Source: Desulfovibrionaceae bacterium
GTDB lineage: Bacteria > Desulfobacterota > Desulfovibrionia > Desulfovibrionales > Desulfovibrionaceae
Direction: 5' to 3'
Assembly: GCA_910575755.1 (NCBI GenBank)
Contig: CAJTFO010000002.1
Coordinates: 372,001 to 436,000 of the forward strand
DNA: 64,000 bases
The notes beneath the pieces were generated by a model, which was not told where the DNA came from, did no database searches, and worked only from the letters and a program-made list of their open reading frames with translations. The translations under genes were made by a program, and so were the position numbers. Below are positions 1 through 9,241 of this stretch, in pieces. Positions within the stretch are counted from its first letter, which is position 1, and each line of letters opens with the position of its first letter.

Positions 1-781
<781 letters not shown>

Positions 782-792
782 GAATATATTCC

Positions 793-1908
793 TCAGTTGT
801 TTGAGTCGTTGTTGTCGGCGGCGGAGGCTGCGCCGGTCTCCGGGGCGGAGCCGCGGGCATGACGAACCATGCTGGCCACACCGTGCACGGCCACGCCGGC
901 GGCCACGGCTGCCACGGCGGCCACGCCCACGGTTTCGGCCGTGGCGTTGGTTCCGAAATGTGGAATGGTGGTGATCCGGTCGTAGAAGGAGCCCTGATCC
1001 CAGAAATTCTGTTCCGCGCAGCCTATGCAGCCGTGCCCGGACTGAATGGGAAAGGAAACGCCGTTATTCCAGCGCGTGGACGGGCAGGCATTGTAGGTGG
1101 TGGGCCCTTTGCAGCCCATCTTGTACAGGCAGAGGCCGGAGCGCGCGCCTTCGTCGTCCCAGCATTCCACAAATTCACCGGCGTCAAAATGGGCCCGGCG
1201 GTAGCACTGGTCATGCACGCGCTTGCCGTAGAACATGGCCGGCCGGCCCTGTGAATCCAGGGCGGGCAGCCGGTCATAGGTGATGATATAGGCCAGAATG
1301 GCGCTCATGACTTCCGGAATGGCCGGACAGCCGGGAACCTTGAGCTGAGGCTTGTTGGGAAAGAGCTTGTGCAGCGGCGTGGCCCCCGTGGGGTTGGGAT
1401 TGGCCGCCTGCACGCAGCCCCAGGAGGCGCAGGTTCCCCAGGCCACCACAGCCCTGGCGTTCTCCACCCCGCGCGTGAGCTTGTCCAGAAAAGGCCTGCC
1501 GCCGTCAATGCAGTACATGCCCTGGCCGTTCATGGGCGTGTTGCCCTCCACGGCCAGAATATACTGCCCCTTGTATTTGCTGATGGCCTCGTCATAGGCG
1601 GCCGTGGCCTGTTCGCCGGCGGCGGCCATGATGGTGTCCTGGTAGTCCAGGGCGATCATGGAAAGAATGATGTCCGTGGCCAGGGGGTGGGCCGTGCGCA
1701 AAAAGGATTCCGTGCAACAGGAGCAGGAAAGTCCGTTGATCCAGAGCACGGGCAGACGCGGCTTGGTGGACAGGGCCTGGGCCATGACCATATCCGAACC
1801 GGGGCCGAGGCCCAGCGCCACGCTGGTGATTGCGCAGAATTTCAGAAAATCCCTGCGGCTGATGCCGCGATTGCGCAGCATTTCCGCGGTTGTTTCAAGA
1901 TGTGCCAT
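793..1908 (-). CDS. hyaA: [NiFe] hydrogenase small subunit HyaA, O2-tolerant type
   Basis: This 371-residue electron-transfer subunit carries the three Fe-S clusters that take electrons from the Ni-Fe site in HyaB. A twin-arginine signal (RRDFLK, residues 18-23) exports the folded heterodimer. A hydrophobic C-terminal helix at about 320-345 should anchor it in the inner membrane next to a cytochrome b partner, which is not in this window. Proximal-cluster cysteines are C62, C64, C65, C160, C165 and C194. Subtracting a 45-residue leader gives 17, 19, 20, 115, 120 and 149, the six-Cys set known for the [4Fe-3S] cluster of E. coli Hyd-1. Standard Desulfovibrio enzymes have Gly at 19 and 120. The start is chosen for the Tat leader and a GGTGG ribosome site. 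Confidence 0.96.
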   Translation of the reverse strand: MAHLETTAEMLRNRGISRRDFLKFCAITSVALGLGPGSDMVMAQALSTKPRLPVLWINGLSCSCCTESFLRTAHPLATDIILSMIALDYQDTIMAAAGEQATAAYDEAISKYKGQYILAVEGNTPMNGQGMYCIDGGRPFLDKLTRGVENARAVVAWGTCASWGCVQAANPNPTGATPLHKLFPNKPQLKVPGCPAIPEVMSAILAYIITYDRLPALDSQGRPAMFYGKRVHDQCYRRAHFDAGEFVECWDDEGARSGLCLYKMGCKGPTTYNACPSTRWNNGVSFPIQSGHGCIGCAEQNFWDQGSFYDRITTIPHFGTNATAETVGVAAVAAVAAGVAVHGVASMVRHARGSAPETGAASAADNNDSNN

Positions 1909-2321
1909 ATGTATTCCACCTCAATACCGAGTTACATTCCACTATTATATAGAGCAAATCGCCTTTGCCCTTTTGCAGAGTCCAGGCGCAAGGGCAGGCC
2001 GCCGTTCACCGGACGCAAACACAGAGACCACTGCGCCGCGCGGCACAGTGCCCCCCATTGCAAGCCTTGCTCCGACAGCAGCCCCCTGCCGCCGGAACCT
2101 CCTCTCTCTGTATTGATTCAGGTAGGCGCGGCATCCTGCATTCAACCGAAGCGCTGACCCCGTGGAGGCAGCGGTTGCGGCTGCTGAAAAGCCATACAGA
2201 ATGCCGGATGTCTGTTTAATATGTTACGGTTGCTCCCGGAAAACTATCAGGGAGTTGTCCGCTTACGCACAAAAATACTATAGCCCTTGAGAGCTAAAGG
2301 CAAGCGAAAGAACTCCCGCTT
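1909..2321. other. Intergenic region upstream of hyaAB
   Basis: This 413-base stretch lies between the hyaA start and the end of the phosphopantetheinyl transferase gene, both on the - strand. Apart from the -10 box at 1944-1949 I see only a weak hairpin near 2235-2260 (CTCCC/GGGAG arms). No convincing coding sequence is present on either strand. The length would suit binding sites for regulators of the hydrogenase operon, but none is recognisable. Confidence 0.5.
1944..1949 (-). promoter_or_regulatory. -10 box of the hyaAB promoter
   Basis: Read on the - strand this is a perfect TATAAT, 35 bases upstream of the hyaA start. The hexamer 17 bases further upstream (AAGGGC) does not resemble TTGACA. 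A strong -10 with a poor -35 suggests an activator-assisted promoter. The call is from the sequence alone. Confidence 0.45.
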
Positions 2322-3134
2322 TCAGGGCAGACCCCCCGCGCCGGCGGCAGTCAGCCAGCGCAGGCTGATTGCCGGATGCGCTTCCGCCTCGCCATATGCC
2401 AGACAAAGCCAGTGCGCGGGGCAGGCCAGAACCCGCCAGCGCAGGCTCTGGCCCCGGATGCGCAGCAGGCCCGCGCGCTGCCCGTCGCGGCCGCTCTGAA
2501 CCAGGGCCGGATCAAGCGTCAGGCCCGCGCCCAGCGCTTTGAGCGCGGCTTCCTTGACAGTCCAGCGGCGCAATGCGTCACGGGCGGATACGGCCCCGCC
2601 CCTCTCCTCGGCAAAGGCCCGCGCCGCCGGCGGGGGAGTATCCAGAGTCTCGGCGTCCAGTCCCAGGCCCGTGTGCCAGACTGCGTCTGAACAGACATGG
2701 TGTCCGGATCCAGTTCTTTCTTTTTTCCTTTCATGAAGCTTGCTCCGCCCCCGCTCAGCCCACAGAGCGCAGAAGGCGGCCTGCCCGCTGTGGCTGAAGC
2801 CCACGCGCCAGCCAGGAAGCAGAGGACGGCCCCATGCGTCTCTGTCCAGCCGCAGGCCGGTTCGTGACGGGCCTTGAAGAATCTGAAGCCCGCGCAGCAG
2901 CAGCAGCCGTGCCAGCAGGCGGGAGGCGCGCGCGGACAGGGCCGCGCCTTCCGGGGCAAAGTGGCGGATATGGCATAGTTGCTGCGGCGTAAGCCAGGGG
3001 GCCAGCAGGGCTTCCCAGCTCCGGCACAGGGAGCGCAGAGCGGCTTCCGCAACAGAGGGCAGGGCCGAGCCAAGAATCAGTATGTTCTGCTCTGGAGCGT
3101 TATACATCAAACCTGTGCCCTGGTGTTGCCGCAT
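2322..3134 (-). CDS. 4'-phosphopantetheinyl transferase, Sfp type
   Basis: The enzyme moves the phosphopantetheine arm of coenzyme A onto a serine of carrier proteins. The C-terminal half holds the family signature: a GLDAE segment corresponding to the metal-binding GxDxE motif, then about 40 residues later WTVKEAALKALG, matching WxxKEAxxKxxG. The N-terminal half is poorly conserved but has the usual length of a two-lobed Sfp enzyme. Acyl carrier protein of fatty acid synthesis is the likely substrate, since no polyketide or peptide synthetase is nearby. Neither ATG at 3134 nor the in-frame ATG at 3107 has a good ribosome site, so the start is uncertain. It follows the EF-hand protein gene by 24 bases and may share its transcript. 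Confidence 0.82.
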   Translation of the reverse strand: MRQHQGTGLMYNAPEQNILILGSALPSVAEAALRSLCRSWEALLAPWLTPQQLCHIRHFAPEGAALSARASRLLARLLLLRGLQILQGPSRTGLRLDRDAWGRPLLPGWRVGFSHSGQAAFCALWAERGRSKLHERKKERTGSGHHVCSDAVWHTGLGLDAETLDTPPPAARAFAEERGGAVSARDALRRWTVKEAALKALGAGLTLDPALVQSGRDGQRAGLLRIRGQSLRWRVLACPAHWLCLAYGEAEAHPAISLRWLTAAGAGGLP

Positions 3135-3158
3135 AAACGCGGATCGCGTTGCGCATGC

Positions 3159-5543
3159 TCATTGCTTTACCGCCGGCAGCCAGTGTTGCAGCCAGACCGG
3201 CGCGCCTTCCCGCCAGAACCAGAATGCCAGTCCCCCCGCCAGCAGCAGAAGGACGGCCAGCCCCGCCGCCGGCAGCCAGGCCGGATATTTTTTTCGGCGC
3301 AGTTGCGCATGCAGGCTGTAGGGATCGTCCAGGGAATAGTGCGCGCCGGGCGGCAATTGTCCCACGGCCGTGAGAGCCGCGCCCATGGCCATGTTGATGG
3401 GCGCGCCATTGTTCACGGCCCAGCCCGATGCGTCCAGCAGGGGGCCCAGACTGCGGCGGCGCAGCTTGAACCAGGCCAGCAGCATGGAAGGGCCGGAAAT
3501 GCAGATAAAGAGCGTCAGCAGAGCCACGGGCCACCACCAGCCGAGGGAAAAGATGGAATTGGCGATATAGGCGAAGGACGCGCTGACCACGCTGATGCCC
3601 ACGCTGAAGGCCGCGAAGATGCCCGCGCCTTTGGCGAAATCAAAGCCGCTCTTGGGCGAAGCGCCGGTGGCCGCGGGCGTGACGTCAGCCTTGAAGTTCT
3701 TGCCCAGGGCGCTGACGGCCTTGCTGGAAGCCTTGCTGATGGCGTCGTCCTTGGCGGCCACCAGTTTGCGCAGTTGTTCGCCCACCATGGCGCCGAAACG
3801 CAGATACGGGGCCCACATGGCTTCGCGCAGGCTGATGGGATTGCGCACCAGACGCAGCATGCTGGTATCCCAGTCCCGCCCCGCGTTGTCCACAAAAATG
3901 CCGTGGCGGCCTTCAAGCAGGGCCTCGGTGCCGCCCGCGGTCAGGGCCGCGGCGATAAGACTGGTTTTTTCCTCGCCGTTGCCGCTGGCGCGGCGGCATT
4001 CGCAATAGACCAGGCAGAGGTGGCTTTGCGCGGCCAGGCGCATATGCGTGTCCAGATCCGTGACCGGCACGCAGAGAAAGCAGGCCCGGCTGTCCAGATA
4101 GAGGGTTCCCGCCAGGAATATGGCCCGCCGCTCCGGATCGTAAAAATCCGCGAAGGAAACAAAGTTCATCAGCAGGGTATAGAGATGCACATGCAGCAGA
4201 GTCAGCTTTTCCAGATCGCGCACGGCGGCCATGCGCGGCGCGGCCAGATCGCGGCGCACATAGTCGGCAAAGGCCTGTTCCGCGCCGCCGTCCAGCAGGG
4301 CGTCGAGCTGGGCTGTGGAAAGGCTGTCCAGGGTTTCTTCCGGAGCCACGGGCAAAAAGGCGCGTTGCAGGGGGTCGTCCTCCGCGGCCAGGGCCAGAGG
4401 CGGCAGGCCGGGAAAGTCCACGCGCCTGGCGTCGTCAGACGGGCGCTCGTAGCCGGGCTTGCGGGCCAGCAGCTCGACATAGGGCGCAAAGCTTTGCTGA
4501 ATGTCCCGCCAGTTTGTTTCGCTCAGACTTTCCGCCGGGGCGTCGGTCCCGTCCCGCCGGCCGTGGTCATGTTCTCCGCCTTCATGAATCAGCGGCGCCA
4601 GCAGGCGGCGAAAAGCATCCAGATCATCGCTCCAGGCCGGGTTGACGCCGCGCGACAGCGGCAGAGCCTGGCCCGGACTCACTCTGGCCAGGGGCAGGCG
4701 GGCCAGGGCCTCCAGGGAGAACATGGCCCGCCCGCCCTCGTCCGTGGGGGTGAGCTGCGCATCTTCATTGAGGGCCGCCAGAGCCTGCGGGGCAAAGGCC
4801 GCCATGCGGCAGCGGTTGAAATAGTCGTCAATTTTGGGGCCCAGCCGTTGCAGCAGGCTCCAGGCGGCGGAGGTTTCCTGCTCCAGCGGCAGATCCGCCT
4901 CATGCACGCTTTGCCGCCAGGCGCGGGCCGAGCGCAGCCGCTCCAGAAAGAGTCCGGCCAGGGCCGAGTCCAGACCGGGCTGCCCCGAATCGTCGCGTTT
5001 GCCGCCCACCACGCTCAGACCCAGACGAATGAAGCGGGCGGTCTGTTCGTGCGCCTTGTCCACGGAAGTGGGGGGCACCACGCCGTCGCCGTTGAAGGTA
5101 TAGTCCGTGGCGGCGGCCAGAGCCGCGCCAGCCTGCTGCGGAGAAATCTCCCCGCTGTCGGGCTGTCCGCTCCTTTCCTGCACCAGCCGGGCGGCGGCCA
5201 GCAGCTCCGCGCCCTGTGGCGTGTCGTCGCGCAGGTTGTCCAGGGGCAGACCGGCGCTGGTCTCCGTGAGCCGGGACGGATGCCTGACCCGCTCGCAGAC
5301 CCAGGCCACGGCGTTCAGAATGTCCGCCGAGCGGATGCGCCCGTCCTGGTCCGCATCCAGCAGGCCCAGGGTGCGGGCGTCAAATTCCAGCCCGTGCGTG
5401 GGGCAGCTCAGCGCCATCCAGACTTTGGGGTCCAGTTGCCCCAGATGCCGCCATTCCTCGTCCGTGCGCAGCAGCACCTGATCCAGCCCGCCCATGCGAC
5501 GGAAAGAGAAGATGGGCGCGGTGGAAATATGGTTTTCGTTCAT
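3159..5543 (-). CDS. Large membrane-anchored protein with an EF-hand, function unknown
   Basis: I do not recognise this 794-residue protein beyond its visible parts. Near residues 57-70 the segment DADQDGRIRSAD is a full EF-hand calcium loop (Asp at 1, 3, 5, Gly 6, Ile 8, Asp 12). A second, partial loop with NGDGVV lies near residue 150. The middle is soluble, acidic and helical, with no catalytic motif that I can name. The C-terminal quarter has two close hydrophobic segments (about 630-680) and another near the end (about 765-785), so the bulk is probably cytoplasmic and tethered to the inner membrane. GGAGC precedes the chosen ATG at 5543. The open frame continues upstream across ilvA, but that part is antisense shadow. 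An intrinsic-terminator-like hairpin sits directly upstream. Confidence 0.8.
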   Translation of the reverse strand: MNENHISTAPIFSFRRMGGLDQVLLRTDEEWRHLGQLDPKVWMALSCPTHGLEFDARTLGLLDADQDGRIRSADILNAVAWVCERVRHPSRLTETSAGLPLDNLRDDTPQGAELLAAARLVQERSGQPDSGEISPQQAGAALAAATDYTFNGDGVVPPTSVDKAHEQTARFIRLGLSVVGGKRDDSGQPGLDSALAGLFLERLRSARAWRQSVHEADLPLEQETSAAWSLLQRLGPKIDDYFNRCRMAAFAPQALAALNEDAQLTPTDEGGRAMFSLEALARLPLARVSPGQALPLSRGVNPAWSDDLDAFRRLLAPLIHEGGEHDHGRRDGTDAPAESLSETNWRDIQQSFAPYVELLARKPGYERPSDDARRVDFPGLPPLALAAEDDPLQRAFLPVAPEETLDSLSTAQLDALLDGGAEQAFADYVRRDLAAPRMAAVRDLEKLTLLHVHLYTLLMNFVSFADFYDPERRAIFLAGTLYLDSRACFLCVPVTDLDTHMRLAAQSHLCLVYCECRRASGNGEEKTSLIAAALTAGGTEALLEGRHGIFVDNAGRDWDTSMLRLVRNPISLREAMWAPYLRFGAMVGEQLRKLVAAKDDAISKASSKAVSALGKNFKADVTPAATGASPKSGFDFAKGAGIFAAFSVGISVVSASFAYIANSIFSLGWWWPVALLTLFICISGPSMLLAWFKLRRRSLGPLLDASGWAVNNGAPINMAMGAALTAVGQLPPGAHYSLDDPYSLHAQLRRKKYPAWLPAAGLAVLLLLAGGLAFWFWREGAPVWLQHWLPAVKQ

Positions 5544-5909
5544 GGTTGCTCCATATGCGAAAGAAAAAGGGGCGCGTGCAACGCCCCCCTGGTTGTTTCG
5601 ACGGATCAGAGCCGCTGCCGCGGCTGTCCGGAAAATATGTGCAGGCGCGGTTTTCGCGCCCATTGCATCTGCGCAGAGCATACATTTTTTCAACAGGAAA
5701 TCCACTTTTTTTCCGGCAGCCCCGGTTTGCGGATGGCGTAAGGGCTGACACTGCGCCGCTGCTCCGTTTTTTGGCGTGCCGGAAAAAGCGGGGCGTGATT
5801 GAGGCTTGAGAAGCGCGCCTGCCGGGTGTAGACAGAAAAGAGCACGCACAAGGGCGGCGCGGGATTCCGGCCCCTGGGCGCGTTTTTTACCCAGTCGAGG
5901 ACAACAGCC
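5544..5909. other. Divergent intergenic region between the EF-hand gene and ilvA
   Basis: This 366-base region must hold promoters for both directions. It contains the terminator-like hairpin at 5561-5588 and a second GC hairpin near 5660-5680 (GGCGCG/CGCGCC arms). I see no confident -35/-10 pair, no T-box and no branched-chain leader peptide for ilvA. Confidence 0.4.
5561..5588 (-). terminator. Terminator-like hairpin in the leader of the EF-hand protein gene
   Basis: On the - strand a GGGGCG...CGCCCC stem with a 7-base loop is followed by TTTTTCTTTC, then 8 bases later by the ribosome site and ATG of the EF-hand gene. No - strand gene lies upstream, because ilvA diverges, so this cannot close a preceding unit. 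It looks like a conditional terminator in the 5' leader. Confidence 0.5.
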
Positions 5910-7448
5910 ATGCACGATCACAGCGAGTATCTGAACCGCATTCTTTTGAGCCGCGTCTACGACGTGGCGGTGGAAACGCCCCTGGACGAGGCCGTAAGCC
6001 TGTCGCGACGGCTGGGCAACAGGGTGTTGCTCAAGCGCGAGGACTTGCAGCCGGTATTCTCCTTCAAACTGCGCGGCGCGTACAACAAGATGGCCCGTCT
6101 TTCGCCAGAGGAGCTGCGGCGCGGCGTCATCGCCGCCTCGGCGGGCAACCATGCCCAGGGCGTGGCCCTGTCCGCCCGGCGGCTGGGCTGCGAAGCCACC
6201 ATTGTCATGCCCGTGACCACCCCGGCCATCAAGATTTCGGCGGTGCGCCGGCTGGGCGGGCAGGTGGTGCTTTCCGGCGAGTCCTTCAGCGACGCCTGGC
6301 GGCATACCCAGGATCTCATCCGCCAGAGCGGCGCGGTGTTCATCCCTCCTTTTGAAGACCCGGACGTGATCGCCGGGCAGGGCACCATCGGCATGGAAAT
6401 CCTGCGCCAGCACCCGGACGCCGTCCACGCGGTCTTCGTGCCCATCGGCGGCGGCGGTCTGGCTGCGGGGGTGGCCGCCTACATCAGGCATCTGCGTCCG
6501 GACATCCGGCTCATCGGCGTGGAACCTGTGGATTCCGACGCCATGCGCCGTTCCATCATGGCCGGTTATCCGGTGGAGCTGAGCGAGGTGGGCCTGTTTG
6601 CCGACGGCGTGGCCGTGAAGCTGGTGGGCGAGGAAACCTTTGCCCTCTGCCGCGACCTGCTGGATGATATCATCACTGTGGACACCGACGCCATCTGCGG
6701 GGCCATCAAGGATATTTTCGAGGACACCCGCGTGGTGGCCGAACCCGCCGGAGCCCTGTCCCTGGCCGGCCTGCGGGCCTATGTCGCCGCCAGCGGCGTC
6801 AGGGACGCCACCCTGGTTGCCATTGTCAGCGGCGCCAACATGAATTTCGACCGCCTCAGCCATGTGGTGGACCGCTCGGAAATAGGCGCGGAACGCGAAG
6901 CCCTGCTGGCCGTGACCATTCCGGAAAAGGCGGGCAGCTTCCGCCATCTCTGCTCGGCCATCGGCAAGCGCAGCATCACCGAATTGTGCACCCGCTTCGC
7001 GGACCCGGAAAAGGCGCGGGTGCTGGTGGGCATCAAGATCAAGGGGCGCGGAGATGCGGCCGAGGTGCTGGCTGATCTGCGCGAACAGGGCTTCACGGTC
7101 ATTGATCTGGGCGACAACGAGCTTGCCAAGCTGCATCTGCGGCACATGGTGGGCGGCAATGCGCCGCAGGTGGTCAACGAGCGCTTGCTGCGCTTCTCTT
7201 TTCCGGAGCGGCCCGGGGCCTTGCTGGACCTCATGGACGCCATGCGCGTGGAATTCAACATCACCCTTTTCCAGTACCGCTATCACGGGGCTGATTTCGG
7301 CCGGGTACTCATGGGCTTTGACGTGCCGGGCGAACAGCGGGAGGCTTTTGAGGAATTTCTGACGCGGGTGGAGCGCATGGGCTACCCGCATGTGGATGAG
7401 TCGGACAATCCGGCCTACAGAATGTTTCTGGGCTGGCACAACGCATAG
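5910..7448 (+). CDS. ilvA: Threonine ammonia-lyase, biosynthetic
   Basis: This PLP enzyme deaminates threonine to 2-oxobutanoate, the first committed step to isoleucine. At 512 residues it has the length of the allosteric biosynthetic form. The catalytic domain (about 1-320) carries the PLP lysine in SFKLRGAYNK (Lys53), the SAGNHAQG substrate loop and the glycine-rich phosphate cradle GGGGLAAG. Two ACT-like regulatory segments follow (about 330-420 and 425-510), as expected for isoleucine/valine control. A GAGGA ribosome site precedes the ATG. No other ilv gene is adjacent, and the gene stands alone before a strong convergent terminator. Confidence 0.96.
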   Translation: MHDHSEYLNRILLSRVYDVAVETPLDEAVSLSRRLGNRVLLKREDLQPVFSFKLRGAYNKMARLSPEELRRGVIAASAGNHAQGVALSARRLGCEATIVMPVTTPAIKISAVRRLGGQVVLSGESFSDAWRHTQDLIRQSGAVFIPPFEDPDVIAGQGTIGMEILRQHPDAVHAVFVPIGGGGLAAGVAAYIRHLRPDIRLIGVEPVDSDAMRRSIMAGYPVELSEVGLFADGVAVKLVGEETFALCRDLLDDIITVDTDAICGAIKDIFEDTRVVAEPAGALSLAGLRAYVAASGVRDATLVAIVSGANMNFDRLSHVVDRSEIGAEREALLAVTIPEKAGSFRHLCSAIGKRSITELCTRFADPEKARVLVGIKIKGRGDAAEVLADLREQGFTVIDLGDNELAKLHLRHMVGGNAPQVVNERLLRFSFPERPGALLDLMDAMRVEFNITLFQYRYHGADFGRVLMGFDVPGEQREAFEEFLTRVERMGYPHVDESDNPAYRMFLGWHNA

Positions 7449-7449
7449 G

Positions 7450-7496
7450 CATGCGGGGCGAGAACGTGCCGGAAGGGCGCTTTCTTGCCCCGCATG
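7450..7496. terminator. Bidirectional terminator between ilvA and the next - strand gene
   Basis: The arms 7450-7464 and 7482-7496 form a 15-bp stem with a single G-T pair and a 17-base loop. The hairpin lies between the convergent stops of ilvA and the exported protein gene. The T-rich tails are modest. Confidence 0.7.
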
Positions 7497-7536
7497 TCTG
7501 CTTTTCACCCGTTGCGGCAGGTTGCCGCGCTGTCTT

Positions 7537-8037
7537 TTATCTTCCCAGTATGGCCCTGGCCTCGGGCGTCACGCCCCTGAGGCTGTCCACAATTTTGTCC
7601 GCGCCGATCTGGTCCGGATCCTGGGCGATGATGATCAGAATCCATTCAGTTGTGGCGGCCACTCTGGTGACGGCCTGACCTTTGACAGTCTGGTTGCGCG
7701 GCACGCCGCTGAACATCCAGAAGTGGCCTTCCTGACGGGGTTCCGAGGCGTCGCCCTGCAATCCGGTCATTTTGCGGGCGAAGTCCTCGGCAGTGGCCTT
7801 GGGCGTGTTGGGCAGCAGATAAATGCTGATCTGGGCCAGAAAGCGCTCCTGCTGCTGATCCTGTTTGCCCAGCACCAGCATGTATTCGTCCTGGCTGCCG
7901 GTGCTGAAGGCCGTGCGTTCCTGTCCGTCCCAGCCTTCGGGCAGATCCGCGCTGAACTGGGTAAAGCCGTGTCTTTCGGCCTGGGCCGGGGTTGCGCAGC
8001 AAAGCAGAAGCAGAAGCAGACAAAGAAGACGCGCCAT
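7537..8037 (-). CDS. Small exported protein, function unknown
   Basis: This 166-residue protein begins with a clear Sec signal peptide (a leucine-rich core, then TPAQA just before the mature chain at about residue 20). The mature part looks like a single alpha/beta domain resembling the small secreted folds seen in many proteobacterial hypotheticals, with a motif FSADLPEGWDG near its start. It has no lipobox, no catalytic motif and no membrane span after the signal. A GGAGGG ribosome site supports the ATG at 8037. It follows the membrane protein gene at 8148 by about 110 bases. A periplasmic location is inferred. I have no functional call. Confidence 0.75.
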   Translation of the reverse strand: MARLLCLLLLLLCCATPAQAERHGFTQFSADLPEGWDGQERTAFSTGSQDEYMLVLGKQDQQQERFLAQISIYLLPNTPKATAEDFARKMTGLQGDASEPRQEGHFWMFSGVPRNQTVKGQAVTRVAATTEWILIIIAQDPDQIGADKIVDSLRGVTPEARAILGR

Positions 8038-8147
8038 GTGGTCCCTCCGTGGCGTAAGATGGAAGATTTTGCGTCAGGATAAGCCCTCAGGCGTCGCCGG
8101 GCAAGGCGCGGGCTGGCCGCAAAACAGGCTGACGACCAGGCAGAGCC

Positions 8148-9119
8148 TCAGAATGCGGATTGCGCGAACCATGCCGACAACATCAGCAGAGAGGGCAGGC
8201 TTTCCCCAAGGGCCAGCAGCGCGACGCCCAGCCCCATGAGCCAGGAGCGGCGCAGGGGCTTGCCCATGCCCAGCAGCGTGCCCCAGCAGGCCACGGCCGC
8301 CGTAAAAGGAATCAGGGCATAGAGCTGCGGCAGGAGCCAGTCCGGCAGCGTACCCCGCAGCAGATAGCCCAGCGCTATCCCCCAGCGGTCCAGACAGAAG
8401 GGAATATAGCCTGCTGTGGCCCAGAGGGCGCACCAGCGCGCGGCCAGAGCCGTTTGAACCTCGTCGAAACCGGCCTGAGCCGCGCCTCGCCGCGCGCGCA
8501 GCAGAAAGAGCAGGGCCAGGGCTCCGGCCGGGGTGAAGGCCATGAAATACTTGTGCAGAGCGTTGCTGAATACCGCCGTTGCCACGCGGCTGAGATCCAT
8601 GCCCGGCGGCAGGGCGATGAAGGGCCAGTGGCGGAGGACATAGGTGGAGAAAAAACACAGACCCGTCAGGCCGCAGAGCCACAGCCGTCCCGTGACGGCG
8701 TCTGTAGCGTAGCGGTCCTCCTCTGGATGGCGACGCGGGGGCAGGGCGGCGCCGGTGCAGGCGCGGCGCAGCAGGCCGGCGCCAATGATGCCCATCAGCC
8801 AGAGCAGGAGGGGAAGGCTGTAAGCCAGCAGGGGCGGACTGACCAGGGAAATGTCGGCCATGGCGCGGCCGGCGGCGCGCAGGCCGGACAGCAGGCCATA
8901 CAGGGAATCCAGCATGACCGGCAGGCCGAGCCAGGACAGGCCGAAGGCCAGTTCGGCCAGCCGGGCCGCGCCATAGGCGCAGAAACGGGCCTGGCCGCGC
9001 CGCCCGATGAGCAGCGTCAGCGCGATTATCAGGGGCAGGGCCGCCGCGGCGTTCATGCCGATGCCCAGAAGGCTGTTGCACCATAGCGAAAGGATGGTCC
9101 AGAGTGAAAGGTCTTGCAT
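8148..9119 (-). CDS. Polytopic membrane protein, function unknown
   Basis: About 323 residues with seven or eight hydrophobic segments separated by short Arg-rich loops, which makes it an inner-membrane protein. An open frame in another register over the same region lacks this pattern and is a shadow. I recognise no transporter signature. The sequence is dominated by Leu, Ala and Gly with few charged residues in the spans, and one longer soluble loop near residues 130-150 (HPEEDRYAT). The start is uncertain: ATG at 9119 gives a natural membrane-protein N terminus but no ribosome site, while ATG at 9149 and TTG at 9155 would add 10-12 residues. It diverges from mntP. Confidence 0.72.
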   Translation of the reverse strand: MQDLSLWTILSLWCNSLLGIGMNAAAALPLIIALTLLIGRRGQARFCAYGAARLAELAFGLSWLGLPVMLDSLYGLLSGLRAAGRAMADISLVSPPLLAYSLPLLLWLMGIIGAGLLRRACTGAALPPRRHPEEDRYATDAVTGRLWLCGLTGLCFFSTYVLRHWPFIALPPGMDLSRVATAVFSNALHKYFMAFTPAGALALLFLLRARRGAAQAGFDEVQTALAARWCALWATAGYIPFCLDRWGIALGYLLRGTLPDWLLPQLYALIPFTAAVACWGTLLGMGKPLRRSWLMGLGVALLALGESLPSLLMLSAWFAQSAF

Positions 9120-9241
9120 GGGCTGTTTTGTATCTTGCGGCGGGAGCATCCGCAAGTGGCGCTCTTGCTCCCGGCAAGAGCTTTATTTATGGCGGCATAC
9201 CTGCATACTGGCAGGAATGCGCCGCGCCGTGGGGATGAAAT

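Noticed and set aside
2059-2074. A sigma-54-like GG-N10-GC on the - strand upstream of hyaA
   Set aside because: The -12 part TTGCA fits, but the -24 part (CGGAGCA) has three mismatches to TGGCACG, and a perfect TATAAT lies closer to the gene.
2979-5741. A 920-codon open frame on the + strand antisense to the EF-hand protein and phosphopantetheinyl transferase genes
   Set aside because: Composition is Gly/Gln/Arg/His-rich without domain pattern, and the opposite strand has recognisable proteins and ribosome sites. High G+C makes long antisense frames common here.
5544-7508. Continuation of the EF-hand frame upstream across ilvA on the - strand
   Set aside because: ilvA on the + strand is unmistakable and the - strand extension has no family pattern; the real start at 5543 has a ribosome site.
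8074-9177. A 367-codon - strand frame in another register over the membrane protein gene
   Set aside because: It is Arg/Pro/His-rich with no hydrophobic periodicity, while the register called at 8148-9119 has clear membrane segments.
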